A program made the translations under genes and the position numbers. A DNA stretch of 64,000 nucleotides from the NCBI GenBank assembly GCA_019421345.1, contig JAHZFL010000005.1:1-64000 (forward strand). Reading direction: 5' to 3'. Positions 9,401-17,711 of the stretch are shown in pieces; position 1 is the first letter of the stretch; each line of letters starts with the position of its first letter. This DNA comes from Roseburia sp. GTDB lineage: Bacteria > Bacillota > Clostridia > Lachnospirales > Lachnospiraceae. A model generated the notes under the pieces. It was given only the letters and a program-made list of their open reading frames with translations. It searched no databases and was not told the origin of the DNA.

Positions 9401-10480
9401 TGGTGTATATTATTTGATTATAAGGTATTCGCTGTTTTTTCCGGTTTCATGGTGATTTGTTCAAAGCCCAATATGATTGTGGCATATGCCGTTTTTGGGT
9501 TGATCATCTTTATTTATGAGTGCATTCATAAGAAAATGAAGCTTTCAAAATGGATGCTGTATACCCTGCCGGCGGCAGTGTATCTGATTCTTTATTTTGG
9601 AAGTAATTCCTTAAACAGAGCGGGGGTACCGATAGAAAGCAATAATGAGTTTGTATTTACAATCGGCAGCAGAGTTTTCCAATACGTTGCTTATGGGTTT
9701 ATTTGGGTTCAAGAGATATTTATTATTGCTGCAATCGTTGTATTGATCAAAAATAAGAGGTTTTATATTTTTCGCAGCTTTAAGGGAGCCTTTTTATTTG
9801 CTGTCTGGCTCACTTGTTTTTCACAGTTTTTAGTTACGGTGATTGGAGGATCAACCCTTCAATTATGTCCGAGATACCTTACAATATGTGCGATAAAGAA
9901 TATCCTTTTATTTGCAATGGCAATCGATGTACTTTCCATGAATCGGGTGAAGCAGTATGCCGTGACAGGAACGCTTGCAGGCCTGCTGTTTATACAGTTA
10001 TTTACAACGATAGACCCCGTCATTCTTGCAGCCACGGAGGTGAAGTCGGATGATTTACATTATCTGATCTTCCCGAAGAAGGATGAGTTTGGAAATGACC
10101 TTGCATTCTATAACTATGAATACTGTAAGGATGCCCTTACAGGAAGTGAGATATTAGCCTCTCTGACAGAAGCTGAGATCGGGAGCTTATACGGAGAGGC
10201 TCATACGCCGTATAAGATGGCGGTTGGAAACAGCTTTGTGTATCCCCTTTATTGGGATACAGCGAGAGACTGCAGAACCTATATTCAAAATGAGAATTGT
10301 GTGAGGCTTAACATGGATTCGATAGCAGACGGATTGAATGTAAGGGAACGTTACCGGCTGGATCAACATGCAGTGATATTAAGAAATACGGAGGATATTG
10401 CGATCAGGGCTGGCTTAGAGAAATTGAAAGAGAGTGAGAAAATTGACGCATTTACTGTTTATCGCGCCAAGGAAGAATAA
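6443..10480 (+). CDS. 1345-residue exported repeat domain fused to a polytopic GT-C-like membrane domain
   Basis: The N-terminus is a signal-like hydrophobic stretch ending near VYA-A (about residue 34). Residues 35 to about 715 carry three copies of a unit opening with G-x-G-x-x-x-N-P-(Y/F) (near residues 43, 282 and 484). Each copy continues through a D-I-D-(F/L) segment and a (G/N)-(Y/F)-(D/N)-G-(K/N)-G-H motif, then Gly- and Asn-rich segments like GLUG repeats and right-handed beta-helices. From about residue 725 there are roughly ten or more helices, with VAYDSDLYYG (about 863) in an outer loop as in GT-C transferases, then a soluble tail from about 1265. The start overlaps the GT2 gene by 23 bases. 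An exported glycan-binding domain joined to a membrane transferase is my inference; no known function is recognised. Confidence 0.72.
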   Translation: MMKNKIYKDIKSLLIAACTLLFVSFWGNIDVYAAQSGEIELNGNGTRENPYLVSSVDDLNHMRNVINSGDSLVGKWFALTDDIDFEGKTIEPLADQGQGRTFQGGFDGKGHTISNFVIEEDTEGGSFFGRLDGVVENLNLEGTISGSVSATFAQDGYGLIINCISGSKIHASKAAAGIVNNWNGTLENVVFQGTLDAASAVGIVGSGNGAAMQVYAKGYEVGSSAVISSGGTFDEQISADIISALNASAQQLFLSSDYGKWLNKWELGKKIKFSDEIAAFEGTGTERNPFVIDSSDKLKVMAAFINAGFTFDHLYLYQTADIDLSDEPWTDLLDTSAIFSGIYDGNGHSISNLNTEGQIGGLFKKFEGTILNLRLINCKTEQGCGFAGGMGSKSLILNCYLEGEISDTVSLGNLQRAGQLVNSYITGFVEPSIDELNTGLTNLVVNYGIHCGELYTWTMEGGTVQFGVNYKDVYLAKDRKYWNGSGVEKNPYLISSIEDFVYLRESVYYTENFYRHWFFQTKDIDFSDVRYWRAIADESSTNIFYGNYNGNGHKLMHFHPNETDHVQSKSIFGNVNGSVFNVYVTDYQSNGGGNGILANYVAATGKIFNNVIELSDDSTVTSALGIVNANDGCVRNHIVVRPDQLFGVATALSNGAVNRELKTPQTDGNQIVTKLSKKVVNAFNEGIVDTALQMDQRITNFNSISYKHGKLSLHNPIFVTSPLGLSFLKGMLLNNPLLLFAVLWTLGLVLFIVYKIIRRIFQKTCVSTRTLLQMITLLCIYFVFFLAMQSLRPDAVNTMEALGANVVLAIVFGICVYVLIRRMIKQKDCEKFKVNGDCVKKRIPLLVSLAFPAIVGVLHLNTPVAYDSDLYYGSFVQAVENFHFSVTGILDSFSIASKPMHGVAIFMTIGEALDPGTARGVYICNLVLLLLSQMCVYQIIRKLFSNISSNAAVLLALCYAFSGYVLVGATYINPDFYAVVTFAIFLWCILFDYKVFAVFSGFMVICSKPNMIVAYAVFGLIIFIYECIHKKMKLSKWMLYTLPAAVYLILYFGSNSLNRAGVPIESNNEFVFTIGSRVFQYVAYGFIWVQEIFIIAAIVVLIKNKRFYIFRSFKGAFLFAVWLTCFSQFLVTVIGGSTLQLCPRYLTICAIKNILLFAMAIDVLSMNRVKQYAVTGTLAGLLFIQLFTTIDPVILAATEVKSDDLHYLIFPKKDEFGNDLAFYNYEYCKDALTGSEILASLTEAEIGSLYGEAHTPYKMAVGNSFVYPLYWDTARDCRTYIQNENCVRLNMDSIADGLNVRERYRLDQHAVILRNTEDIAIRAGLEKLKESEKIDAFTVYRAKEE

Positions 10481-10498
10481 GGATGGGAGATGATAAGA

Positions 10499-11608
10499 AT
10501 GAAGGAAGAACGGATATATTCACTGGATTTTTTGAAATTCATAGCGACACTTTGTATCATGTTTCATCATTATCAGATTTATACAAAAACGCAGTTTCCA
10601 ACGGGAGTCAATTTTGTGGGAGGGAGATTTGAGTTTTCATTTTTAGTGGAGCTTTTCTTTGTTTTATCCGGATATTTTATTTCATCGTATATTGAAAATA
10701 TAAAGGAAGGAATGAGCTTTCAGGACTTTTTTGTTCCAAAGTATCTCAGATTTTTATTGCCTTCTACAATAACTGTCATAGTGTTTGCAGTATTAGATAT
10801 TTTGTATGAACAATTGTACTCTGAGCAGTTTTTTGACAGAACTGTGCAAATTTGGGGTGTTTTGGCAACGTCGTTGGGATTTTCAAATGGCTGGGGAATA
10901 CCAAATTCTAAAATGAATGGGACGCTTTGGTATATCAGTGTTTTGTTGATCTGTTATATGATTTTTTATGTCATAGTATTTGTGAGCAAGAAGCTAAACG
11001 CTTCTCCCTACTGGATGTTTGCATTTATGATTTTTCTTTCATTCAGTGTTGCGACAAATCAGATTAATTTTTTGTTTTTAGATTTTGGAACATCAAGAGG
11101 TTTATCGTCTTTCTTCTGGGGAGTGATTCTTGCGAAGTTTATGCGGGGGAAAAAGATGTCCGCCAAAGCTTCAGCAATATCTTTATTTGCTTTGGTCGGA
11201 ACAGCCATTGTCATTTTACGATACAACACAACATATGCATCTGATGGGCAGAGGTATTTGTATACATTTTGTATGTATCCATTGTTATTAGCTGTTTTGC
11301 AGACAACCACAATGAAACGGCTTTTTAAAAGCAAGTTATGGGGGTGGCTTGGAAATGTATCGTTTGAGGCTTATATCTGGCATTTTCCATTGATCCTTGC
11401 ATTACTGAACCTAGATAAGATTTGGAATTTAAACATTGATTACACGAACCGCATTAATTTGCTTGTGATTGCTGTGGCGAGTTTTGCAGTCGGCATACCA
11501 TGCTATTATCTGGTTGAGAAACCGGCTTCGATCTATTTTGCAAAGAAGTTGGCAGGTATTAGAGAAGAAAATACTTCGGACGGTTCAAAATTTCGGGGCG
11601 GGGTATAA
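10499..11608 (+). CDS. Acyltransferase-3 family membrane O-acyltransferase
   Basis: A 369-residue OafA/YrhL-type protein with about ten helices. The first helix carries YSLDFLKFIATLCIMFHHY with the conserved His, followed by FFVLSGYFIS, both typical of the family. Such enzymes acetylate or otherwise acylate sugars of surface polysaccharides at the membrane. ATG 10499 is preferred over ATG 10490 because GGGAG lies nine bases upstream of the former and abuts the latter. It is the last gene of the AT-rich operon; a weak 6-bp hairpin (11606-11626) overlaps its stop. Confidence 0.85.
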   Translation: MKEERIYSLDFLKFIATLCIMFHHYQIYTKTQFPTGVNFVGGRFEFSFLVELFFVLSGYFISSYIENIKEGMSFQDFFVPKYLRFLLPSTITVIVFAVLDILYEQLYSEQFFDRTVQIWGVLATSLGFSNGWGIPNSKMNGTLWYISVLLICYMIFYVIVFVSKKLNASPYWMFAFMIFLSFSVATNQINFLFLDFGTSRGLSSFFWGVILAKFMRGKKMSAKASAISLFALVGTAIVILRYNTTYASDGQRYLYTFCMYPLLLAVLQTTTMKRLFKSKLWGWLGNVSFEAYIWHFPLILALLNLDKIWNLNIDYTNRINLLVIAVASFAVGIPCYYLVEKPASIYFAKKLAGIREENTSDGSKFRGGV

Positions 11609-11735
11609 ACTTCTAATGGGAGTTTAATGCATACAGATTCTTTTTTATAAAAAACTTCCCTACGGCGTTTGGATATGGTATGATAGGTGGCAGAAGTAGA
11701 CAGCTTCAGAATAAAAGTATGAGAGGTATTTACAA

Positions 11736-12824
11736 GTGAAGAGAAGAACAATATTGTTATTGGCTGCATTGGCAATGTCTACAGCACTTGTAGCATGCGG
11801 GAAAGAGACTGCCGAGGAGACGCAGCAGGAGCAGGAGATTGTGGGAGAAGTCGACGGAACCGAGATCGGCGACGAGCTCTTTGGCGAGACTGTCGATGGA
11901 AAGTACCGCAGTGAGCTTACCAATGAGTGGATTGATGATTCATTAAAGAACCAGAGACCGATCGCGGCTATGGTGGATAATGAGTCGATCGCGCTTCCGC
12001 ACTATGGGCTTTCAAAGGCGGATGTCGTATATGAGATGATGAACAGTACCGAGAACGGAAGAATTACACGGTTTATGGCATTGTTTAAGGATTATGAGAG
12101 CATAGACCAGATTGGAAGCATCCGCAGTGTAAGACCGACCAATGTCATTCTCTCTGCGGAGTGGAATGCGGTTCTTTGCCATGACGGCGGACCGTTTTAC
12201 ATTGAAGAATATCTTGCAGAGCCGAGTACGGATCATTTCAGCGGAACGTTTTCCCGTGTAGATAACGGAAAGCCGAGAGAGTATACGGAGTATATCCTTG
12301 CCGGCGATATGGATAATAATTTTGAGAAATCAAAGGTGGACAGAGAGTATAATTCCTATTATGAGGGACCGCACTATCTGTTTGCAGACGAGAAGAATCC
12401 GGTAGATCTGTCTGCAAGTACAGACGCAGTAGATGCATCGCTTGTAGACCTTCCGTTCCCGCACAATGGATCATATCTTGAGTACGATGCAGATGCGCAG
12501 GTATACAATTACTTTGAGTATGGAAAAGCACATTTAGATCCGGGCAATGATGACAAACAGATGGCGTTTAAGAATCTGCTGATCCAAAGCTGCGGATTTA
12601 CACAGTACGATGAGAATGGATATATGATTTTTGACTGTATTGGTGAGGGCGGCGGCTATTATGTGACAAATGGCAAGGCAATTCCGGTCACATGGGAGAA
12701 AAAGAGCATGACAGAGCCGACTCGCTACTATGATGCAAATGGAGCCGAGATTTCGCTTAATACGGGAAAAACCTATGTTGCGCTTGTTCCGGTGGATGAC
12801 TGGACAGATTTAGTCATTGAGTAA
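11736..12824 (+). CDS. DUF3048 (YerB-like) lipoprotein
   Basis: A 362-residue predicted lipoprotein: basic MKRR, hydrophobic core, then lipobox LVAC with Cys21 as the lipid attachment site, followed by an acidic Glu/Gln-rich linker. The body matches DUF3048, recognised by RPIAAMVDNE, GLSKADVVYEM and GSIRSVRPTN. The function of the family is not established; it should sit on the outer face of the membrane. The start is GTG 11736 with GAGAGG nine bases upstream. A TATGAT at 11679-11684 may be its -10 box, with only a weak -35. It is monocistronic, closed by a strong terminator, and marks the end of the AT-rich region. Confidence 0.88.
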   Translation: MKRRTILLLAALAMSTALVACGKETAEETQQEQEIVGEVDGTEIGDELFGETVDGKYRSELTNEWIDDSLKNQRPIAAMVDNESIALPHYGLSKADVVYEMMNSTENGRITRFMALFKDYESIDQIGSIRSVRPTNVILSAEWNAVLCHDGGPFYIEEYLAEPSTDHFSGTFSRVDNGKPREYTEYILAGDMDNNFEKSKVDREYNSYYEGPHYLFADEKNPVDLSASTDAVDASLVDLPFPHNGSYLEYDADAQVYNYFEYGKAHLDPGNDDKQMAFKNLLIQSCGFTQYDENGYMIFDCIGEGGGYYVTNGKAIPVTWEKKSMTEPTRYYDANGAEISLNTGKTYVALVPVDDWTDLVIE

Positions 12825-12880
12825 CCGGCTAAGCGAAAACGCAAACAACAGGTTGGTGTGTCAGGAATCATCTATGAAAG

Positions 12881-12927
12881 AAAAGGGGCGTCATGCGGCA
12901 TTTTGCCGCGTTGACAGCCCCTTTTAT
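12881..12927 (+). terminator. Rho-independent terminator
   Basis: A compound hairpin: outer arms AAAAGGGGC and GCCCCTTTT enclose an inner TGCGGCA/TGCCGCG stem. It follows the DUF3048 gene by about 55 bases and should end that transcript. Confidence 0.85.
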
Positions 12928-12953
12928 AAAAAGAGAGGAAAAAGGTTGAGGCA

Positions 12954-14543
12954 ATGATAGAGATAAAAACACCGGATCGGTTTCTTTTGGAATGGTGGAA
13001 AAAGATTCCGGCAGCCGTCAAAACGGCATTTTTCGCGGCAATTCTATTTGGATTGATGACTCATTTATATCAATTTACGAACAAGCTCTACAATTATGAC
13101 GAGCTTGCGATCACACCGGCGGGCTATGGGATCGGTGCAGAGGCAGGGAGGTGGTTCCTGCAGTTGTTTGGAGGATACACGGCAAGCTGGTTTGGGAACT
13201 ATTCCCTTCCGCTGTTAAACGGTATGATGTCCTTATTTTTGGTGGCGGTTTCGGCTGCGCTTGTTGCAGATGCATTCCGTGTGAAAAGTAGGATTTTTGC
13301 AGCGGCGATCGGCGGCTTTATGGCGGTTTTCACTCCCGTCGTGTGCATGTTTTATTTCATGTATGCGGCGCCGTTTTATTCACTCGCCATTTTCTTTAGC
13401 GTGCTGGCGTCATATCTGGTCGTGAAATATCCGAAAAAGCTGCTGCCGCATCTGATCGCGGTTGTACTTTTGGCATGTTCGCTCGGCACATATCAGGCAT
13501 ATTATGCAAATGCCGCATGTATATTTGTGATGCACCTGATCTTAATGAGTGCGTTTTCTGATGAGGGAACGACAGTAAAAGAGATTGTGATTACCGGAGT
13601 CAGGTATTTGGCTGTGCTTGCCGCGGCGCTGATCGCGTACCTGCTTTTGCACAAATTCTTTGTCGCGTTGTGGAATGTACAGATGGTCAATTATCAGGGA
13701 ATGGATTCGATGGGGCAGATGACGGCAGAGCAGTTGCTTGGCGCATTGAAAAACTGTTTCTGGAGTATGAAGCAACTGGCAGCGGGTCATATTATGAGCC
13801 TGTCGCCGACACGCTTGTTTCATCGGGCATTTAAGATCGTGTACCTGATCTTTGGGGCAAGTATCGTGGGTATGCTTTTCTTAAAAAAGGGTGCATGGAT
13901 CAAAAAGGTATTCGTATTGTTTGGCTTTGCCATATTTCCGGTCGCGCTGTTTTTGATCTACCCGATGTCTCCGGGCGCATGGGCATATACACTGATGGGA
14001 TATGCAGCAGTCTTTCTTCCGGTATTTCTTGTGATATGGGTGGAAAAGTTCTGTGAGAATATTACATTTCAGGAGAGCCTGGCAGCGCTTGTGCAATGGG
14101 TGACAGCCCTGCTTACGATCTCGATGGTGCTGTTGTATGTCTGGTACGGAAATGGCTGTTATATGGCGCTGGAATACACGAAGTATCATGATCTTGCTTA
14201 TTATCAGACGATGGTGACCCAGATCAAGAGTCTGGACGGGTATACTGACGAGATGCCGGTGGCTATTATCGGAAATGAGATTTCAGATGCCACGCACAAT
14301 ATGGGCAGCATGGTTGGCAGCACATTTGGTTTGGATGGCAGGACGGAATCAAACATCAATGCATATTCAAGGAACTCCATTATCACGAAATATCTCGGCT
14401 TTGCGCCGCGATTCTGCAGCTATGAGGAAATCGTGGAGCTGATGAAGGAGGAGGTTGTCAGGGAGATGCCGTGCTACCCGGACGAGGGAGCAATTCGGAT
14501 CGTCGACGGCGTGGTTGTGATTAAACTGACAGAATACGAATGA
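12954..14543 (+). CDS. GtrII-family glucosyltransferase-like membrane protein
   Basis: A 529-residue polytopic protein of the GtrII type, the family that moves a polyprenyl-phosphate-linked sugar (glucose in the phage-encoded prototype) onto a surface glycan outside the membrane. Family signs are LYQFTNKLYNYDEL after the first helix and GRWFLQLFGG, then about ten helices and a conserved soluble C-terminus (ESNINAYSRNS, MPCYPDEGAIRIVDG). A paralogue with the same layout is at 30085-31701. The gene sits alone between two terminators, and no clear promoter fits the 26 bases before it, so it may depend on read-through or a weak start. Confidence 0.82.
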   Translation: MIEIKTPDRFLLEWWKKIPAAVKTAFFAAILFGLMTHLYQFTNKLYNYDELAITPAGYGIGAEAGRWFLQLFGGYTASWFGNYSLPLLNGMMSLFLVAVSAALVADAFRVKSRIFAAAIGGFMAVFTPVVCMFYFMYAAPFYSLAIFFSVLASYLVVKYPKKLLPHLIAVVLLACSLGTYQAYYANAACIFVMHLILMSAFSDEGTTVKEIVITGVRYLAVLAAALIAYLLLHKFFVALWNVQMVNYQGMDSMGQMTAEQLLGALKNCFWSMKQLAAGHIMSLSPTRLFHRAFKIVYLIFGASIVGMLFLKKGAWIKKVFVLFGFAIFPVALFLIYPMSPGAWAYTLMGYAAVFLPVFLVIWVEKFCENITFQESLAALVQWVTALLTISMVLLYVWYGNGCYMALEYTKYHDLAYYQTMVTQIKSLDGYTDEMPVAIIGNEISDATHNMGSMVGSTFGLDGRTESNINAYSRNSIITKYLGFAPRFCSYEEIVELMKEEVVREMPCYPDEGAIRIVDGVVVIKLTEYE

Positions 14544-14586
14544 CAGGAAACAAAGGTATTCACGTTTTCTGTCAAGGAATAAAAAC

Positions 14587-14630
14587 GGATGGCGGCTGCT
14601 TACCAATAGCAGCCGTCATCCATTTTTTTT
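14587..14630 (+). terminator. Strong terminator that also encodes the end of the opposite gene
   Basis: A 14-bp stem (14587-14600 with 14608-14621, one G-U pair), seven-base loop and a run of eight T. It ends the GtrII transcript. The stop codon and last codons of the minus-strand GT-D-like gene lie inside the stem. Confidence 0.92.
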
Positions 14631-15541
14631 ACAAAGCCTTTGGAAGGTGTTGTGTCCTTTGGGGGACGGATCCAATAGTCATTGTAGAACTTCATATAAG
14701 GCGGATAATTATCCCAGCGTGCGCCGCGGATGCCAAAGAGCATCTGAAGTGCGCCTCCATACTGGATCGCCTGCTTGCCGGCACGCTTAAACATCGGGGC
14801 AAGGTTAAAGCCGAAAGCGCTGCAGCTTAGGAGCGCGACATCAAAGTCGATTTTCATGGCTTCCTCATACAGGTAATTTAAGGCGTCAAACCATGTCTCG
14901 AAATCGTCCTCAGGAGCCCCGGAAAACCACACAGATTTTAAGGTTTTAAGCTCCATGGCAGGAAGCATTTTGCGTCCCTCGTAAATCTTATCTATATGGG
15001 GGTACTGGGCAACCATCGAATCTACAAAGGGACTGATGAGCAGCACCTTTTTGCCCTCAAGAGCCAGCGTCCACGGATCCTCATAGAGCATTGCCTCGAT
15101 CTGCTCTAAGCGTATTTGCTCCATTTCCCTGCGGCAACTGGTGCGGATGACATATTCCTCGATCGGGTGGTCGTCAAAATACGCCATAACGTCAATGTCC
15201 TTGCAGTCCTTGCGCAGAAGCTCGACCCATGCGCCGACCTCGTCGGGATTTCGGTGAAAAATATCATACATATTACTCTGCGGCAGCCGGTTGGAGTGAA
15301 AGAGCCGGTACTCATCGTAGAGCTGTACAAGCGTAAATTCTGCGCTTCCGAGACGGCAGAGTGCAAAAGGCTCATTGCTCGTCAGATAGCGCTTGATCAA
15401 AGCGTTTGCCTCCTCGTTTGAGGGAGGGCGCTTTCCGAGAAACGGTGCGGAAAGGTCATTGTAGCTGTGGGTGAATTTGGCGCGCGCTCTGTGGTGCAGA
15501 TGCTTGAGATAATAAAAAATATATAACGATCGCTGTTTCAT
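14600..15541 (-). CDS. GT-D-fold-like glycosyltransferase
   Basis: A 313-residue soluble protein with the pattern of GT-D-fold (DUF1792-like) transferases: FALCRLGSAEF near the N-terminus, a central KVLLISPFVDSM strand, then CSAFGFNLAPMFKRAGKQA and FGIRGARWDN near the end. The enzyme would add a sugar to the growing glycan in the cytoplasm. I start at the ATG read from 15541, with AAGGAG about 11 bases upstream; the frame extends further but that part overlaps the promoter. It is transcribed toward the GtrII gene and finishes inside its terminator. Donor and acceptor are unknown. Confidence 0.7.
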   Translation of the reverse strand: MKQRSLYIFYYLKHLHHRARAKFTHSYNDLSAPFLGKRPPSNEEANALIKRYLTSNEPFALCRLGSAEFTLVQLYDEYRLFHSNRLPQSNMYDIFHRNPDEVGAWVELLRKDCKDIDVMAYFDDHPIEEYVIRTSCRREMEQIRLEQIEAMLYEDPWTLALEGKKVLLISPFVDSMVAQYPHIDKIYEGRKMLPAMELKTLKSVWFSGAPEDDFETWFDALNYLYEEAMKIDFDVALLSCSAFGFNLAPMFKRAGKQAIQYGGALQMLFGIRGARWDNYPPYMKFYNDYWIRPPKDTTPSKGFVKKMDDGCYW

Positions 15542-15581
15542 AAAATCAGATACTCTCCTTATGATGCAAAACTGTTTCTTT

Positions 15582-15609
15582 ATTATAATGAATCCGCCAT
15601 ACTTGTCAA
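15582..15609 (-). promoter_or_regulatory. Promoter of the GT-D-like gene
   Basis: Read on the minus strand: TTGACA (15604-15609), 16-base spacer, TATAAT (15582-15587), both perfect. Only 29 bases separate its -35 from that of the opposite promoter. Confidence 0.85.
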
Positions 15610-15638
15610 GTCTGCGGCGGTGGATTGCCATTTGAAAA

Positions 15639-15667
15639 TTGACAAAACCGCCATTTTTTCGTATCAT
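15639..15667 (+). promoter_or_regulatory. Promoter of the aminotransferase/fucosyltransferase operon
   Basis: TTGACA (15639-15644), exactly 17 bases, TATCAT (15662-15667). It probably drives 15730-21898 as one transcript. Confidence 0.85.
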
Positions 15668-15729
15668 TAGGGAATGATTAAGCAGCGTCTGCAATTTTTG
15701 CAAGGAGCGTGTATCAGGAAAGGCTAAGC

Positions 15730-16842
15730 ATGGACAAAATATTGGTAACCCGGTCCTCCATGCCGGAATTTGAAGAATATATCGAGGAGATCAAAGACAT
15801 CTGGGACACTCACTGGATGACAAATATGGGAAGCAAGCATAACCTCTTGGAGGAAAAGCTGGCAGAGTACCTAAAGGTTGCGCATGTATCCTTATTTTCC
15901 AACGGACATATGGCATTGGAAATGCTCATTCAGGCACTTGGGCTCTCGGGTGAGATCATCACGACGCCCTATACCTTTGCATCGACAACCCATGCGATCG
16001 TGCGAAACGGCTGTGTGCCAGTGTTTTGTGATATTAATCCTAACGATTACACAATAGATGTGACAAAGCTTGAGTCGCTGATCACGGATCGGACAAGCGC
16101 CATTCTTCCGGTTCATGTTTATGGAAATATCTGCAATGTGGAGGAGATCGAGCGGATCGCAAAAAAGCATGGGTTAAAGGTTATCTATGATGCGGCGCAT
16201 ACGTTTGGCGTGGAATACAAAGGACGGGGAGTTGCGTCCTTTGGTGACGCTTCGATGTTCAGCTTCCATGCAACGAAGGTGTATAACACGATCGAGGGCG
16301 GAGCGATCTGCTTTGGCGAAGGGCAGGGAGCATTAAAGGAAGATTTGTACGGGCTTAAAAATTTCGGCATCCGCGGCGAGGAGGTAGTGGACGCCGTCGG
16401 TGCAAACTCCAAGATGAATGAATTTCAGGCGGCGATGGGGCTTTGTAATCTGCGCCATGTGGACAGGGAGATTGCAAAGCGAAAGGCAGTCGCACAGCGT
16501 TACAGAGAACATTTATCAGAAGTGCCCGGTATACGCCTTGTTAAGGAGCAGGCGGATGTGAAGCAGAATTATGCTTATTTTCCGGTTGTCTTTGAGCCGG
16601 AGATATTCGGCTGTGACCGCGACGTCGTTTACGATGCGCTTAAGGAGAAGCAGATTTTTACCAGAAAATATTTTTACCCGACGACAAATTCGTTTGCGTG
16701 TTATCGCAATCATTATGATCCGGCAGATACGCCCGTGGCGCTTGCGGTGTCAAAGAAGGTACTGACGCTGCCGATGTATGCGGATTTGCGTTTGGAGCAG
16801 GTCGATATGATCTGTGATGAGATAATAGGAGTGCGGAGATGA
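15730..16842 (+). CDS. DegT/DnrJ/EryC1-family PLP aminotransferase for nucleotide sugars
   Basis: A 370-residue pyridoxal-phosphate enzyme that transfers an amino group to a nucleotide-linked keto-sugar. The Schiff-base lysine lies in SFHATKVYNTIEGG (Lys183), with YDAAHTFG upstream for cofactor binding and TTPYTFASTTHA near residue 75. I choose ATG 15730, preceded by AGGAAAGG, over GTG 15709. The stop overlaps the next start as ATGA. It implies an amino sugar such as a 4-amino-4,6-dideoxyhexose, but the matching dehydratase is not obvious here; the GDP-4-keto-6-deoxymannose made by Gmd is one possible substrate (inference). Confidence 0.87.
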   Translation: MDKILVTRSSMPEFEEYIEEIKDIWDTHWMTNMGSKHNLLEEKLAEYLKVAHVSLFSNGHMALEMLIQALGLSGEIITTPYTFASTTHAIVRNGCVPVFCDINPNDYTIDVTKLESLITDRTSAILPVHVYGNICNVEEIERIAKKHGLKVIYDAAHTFGVEYKGRGVASFGDASMFSFHATKVYNTIEGGAICFGEGQGALKEDLYGLKNFGIRGEEVVDAVGANSKMNEFQAAMGLCNLRHVDREIAKRKAVAQRYREHLSEVPGIRLVKEQADVKQNYAYFPVVFEPEIFGCDRDVVYDALKEKQIFTRKYFYPTTNSFACYRNHYDPADTPVALAVSKKVLTLPMYADLRLEQVDMICDEIIGVRR

Positions 16843-17657
16843 TCGTTGTAAAAATCGGAGACGGCATGGGAAATCAGCTATTTAATTATGCCTGCGGTTA
16901 CGCGCTGGCAAGGAGGGAAGGCGAGACGCTCAAGCTTGACATTTCCGAGTGTGATAATTCCACGCTGCGCGATTACGAGCTTGATTTTTTCCGCGTACGC
17001 TATGATGCGAAGGAGTCCTTTCCAAACCGTAATTTCTGGCAGAAGCTATATAAGCGCCTTAGGAGGAATCTGCTGTATCATGTCATTATAGAAAGGGATT
17101 TGTTTTCCGTCGATACGCGTATTTATAAGAAAACATGGCGCAGCCGCTATCTGCATGGGTACTGGCAGAATGTGGCGTACTTTAAGGATTATCTTAAGGA
17201 GCTGCGCGAGATGTATGTGCCGCGGGAGCCGCTGCGGCAGGAGACGGCGGAGCTTTTAGAGGAGCTTGCCGCCGGAAATACCTGTGCGGTCCATGTGCGG
17301 GGCGGGGACATCAACGGGCCTTCTCCCGCGTATTTTCGGGAGGCGATGCGCCGTATGAGAGAGGCAAGGCGCGGCGTACGTTTTATCGTTTTTACAAATG
17401 ATAAGGAAAAGGCGGCGGCGTGCATACAGGCAGAGAATGCAAAAGACGTGTGCTATATCAGCGATATGGGCAGCTTTTCGGATAAGGAGGAGTTTTTGCT
17501 GATGTCTGCCTGCAAAAATCATGTTATTTCCAATAGCTCTTATTCGACGTGGGCAGCGTATCTGTGCAAAAATAAGGATCAGCTTGTGATGCTGCCGTCC
17601 TATCAGGGCGCAGAGCAGATGTGTCTGGATGGATGGCAGCTCATTGATCTGGAGTGA
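16839..17657 (+). CDS. GT11-type alpha-1,2-fucosyltransferase
   Basis: A 272-residue GT11-family enzyme: GDGMGNQLFNYACGYALA at the N-terminus, YLHGYWQN in the middle and the GDP-fucose-binding HVRGGD (152-157; classic form HxRRGD), then SNSSYSTWAAYL near the C-terminus. GT11 members mostly add fucose from GDP-fucose in alpha-1,2 linkage. The GDP-fucose pathway is encoded at 39.7-43.1 kb, so the donor is available. Start ATG 16839 overlaps the aminotransferase stop and follows AGGAG. G+C is high here, unlike the first 11 kb. Acceptor unknown. Confidence 0.87.
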   Translation: MIVVKIGDGMGNQLFNYACGYALARREGETLKLDISECDNSTLRDYELDFFRVRYDAKESFPNRNFWQKLYKRLRRNLLYHVIIERDLFSVDTRIYKKTWRSRYLHGYWQNVAYFKDYLKELREMYVPREPLRQETAELLEELAAGNTCAVHVRGGDINGPSPAYFREAMRRMREARRGVRFIVFTNDKEKAAACIQAENAKDVCYISDMGSFSDKEEFLLMSACKNHVISNSSYSTWAAYLCKNKDQLVMLPSYQGAEQMCLDGWQLIDLE

Positions 17658-17711
17658 GAGGCTTTCTGATGAAACTAGAAATACAAAAGAAAAAGACGTT
17701 ACGGAGGGGAT

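Noticed and set aside
12911..12916. TTGACA as a -35 box for the GtrII-like gene at 12954
   Set aside because: It lies inside the terminator stem and no -10-like hexamer follows at 16-18 bases.
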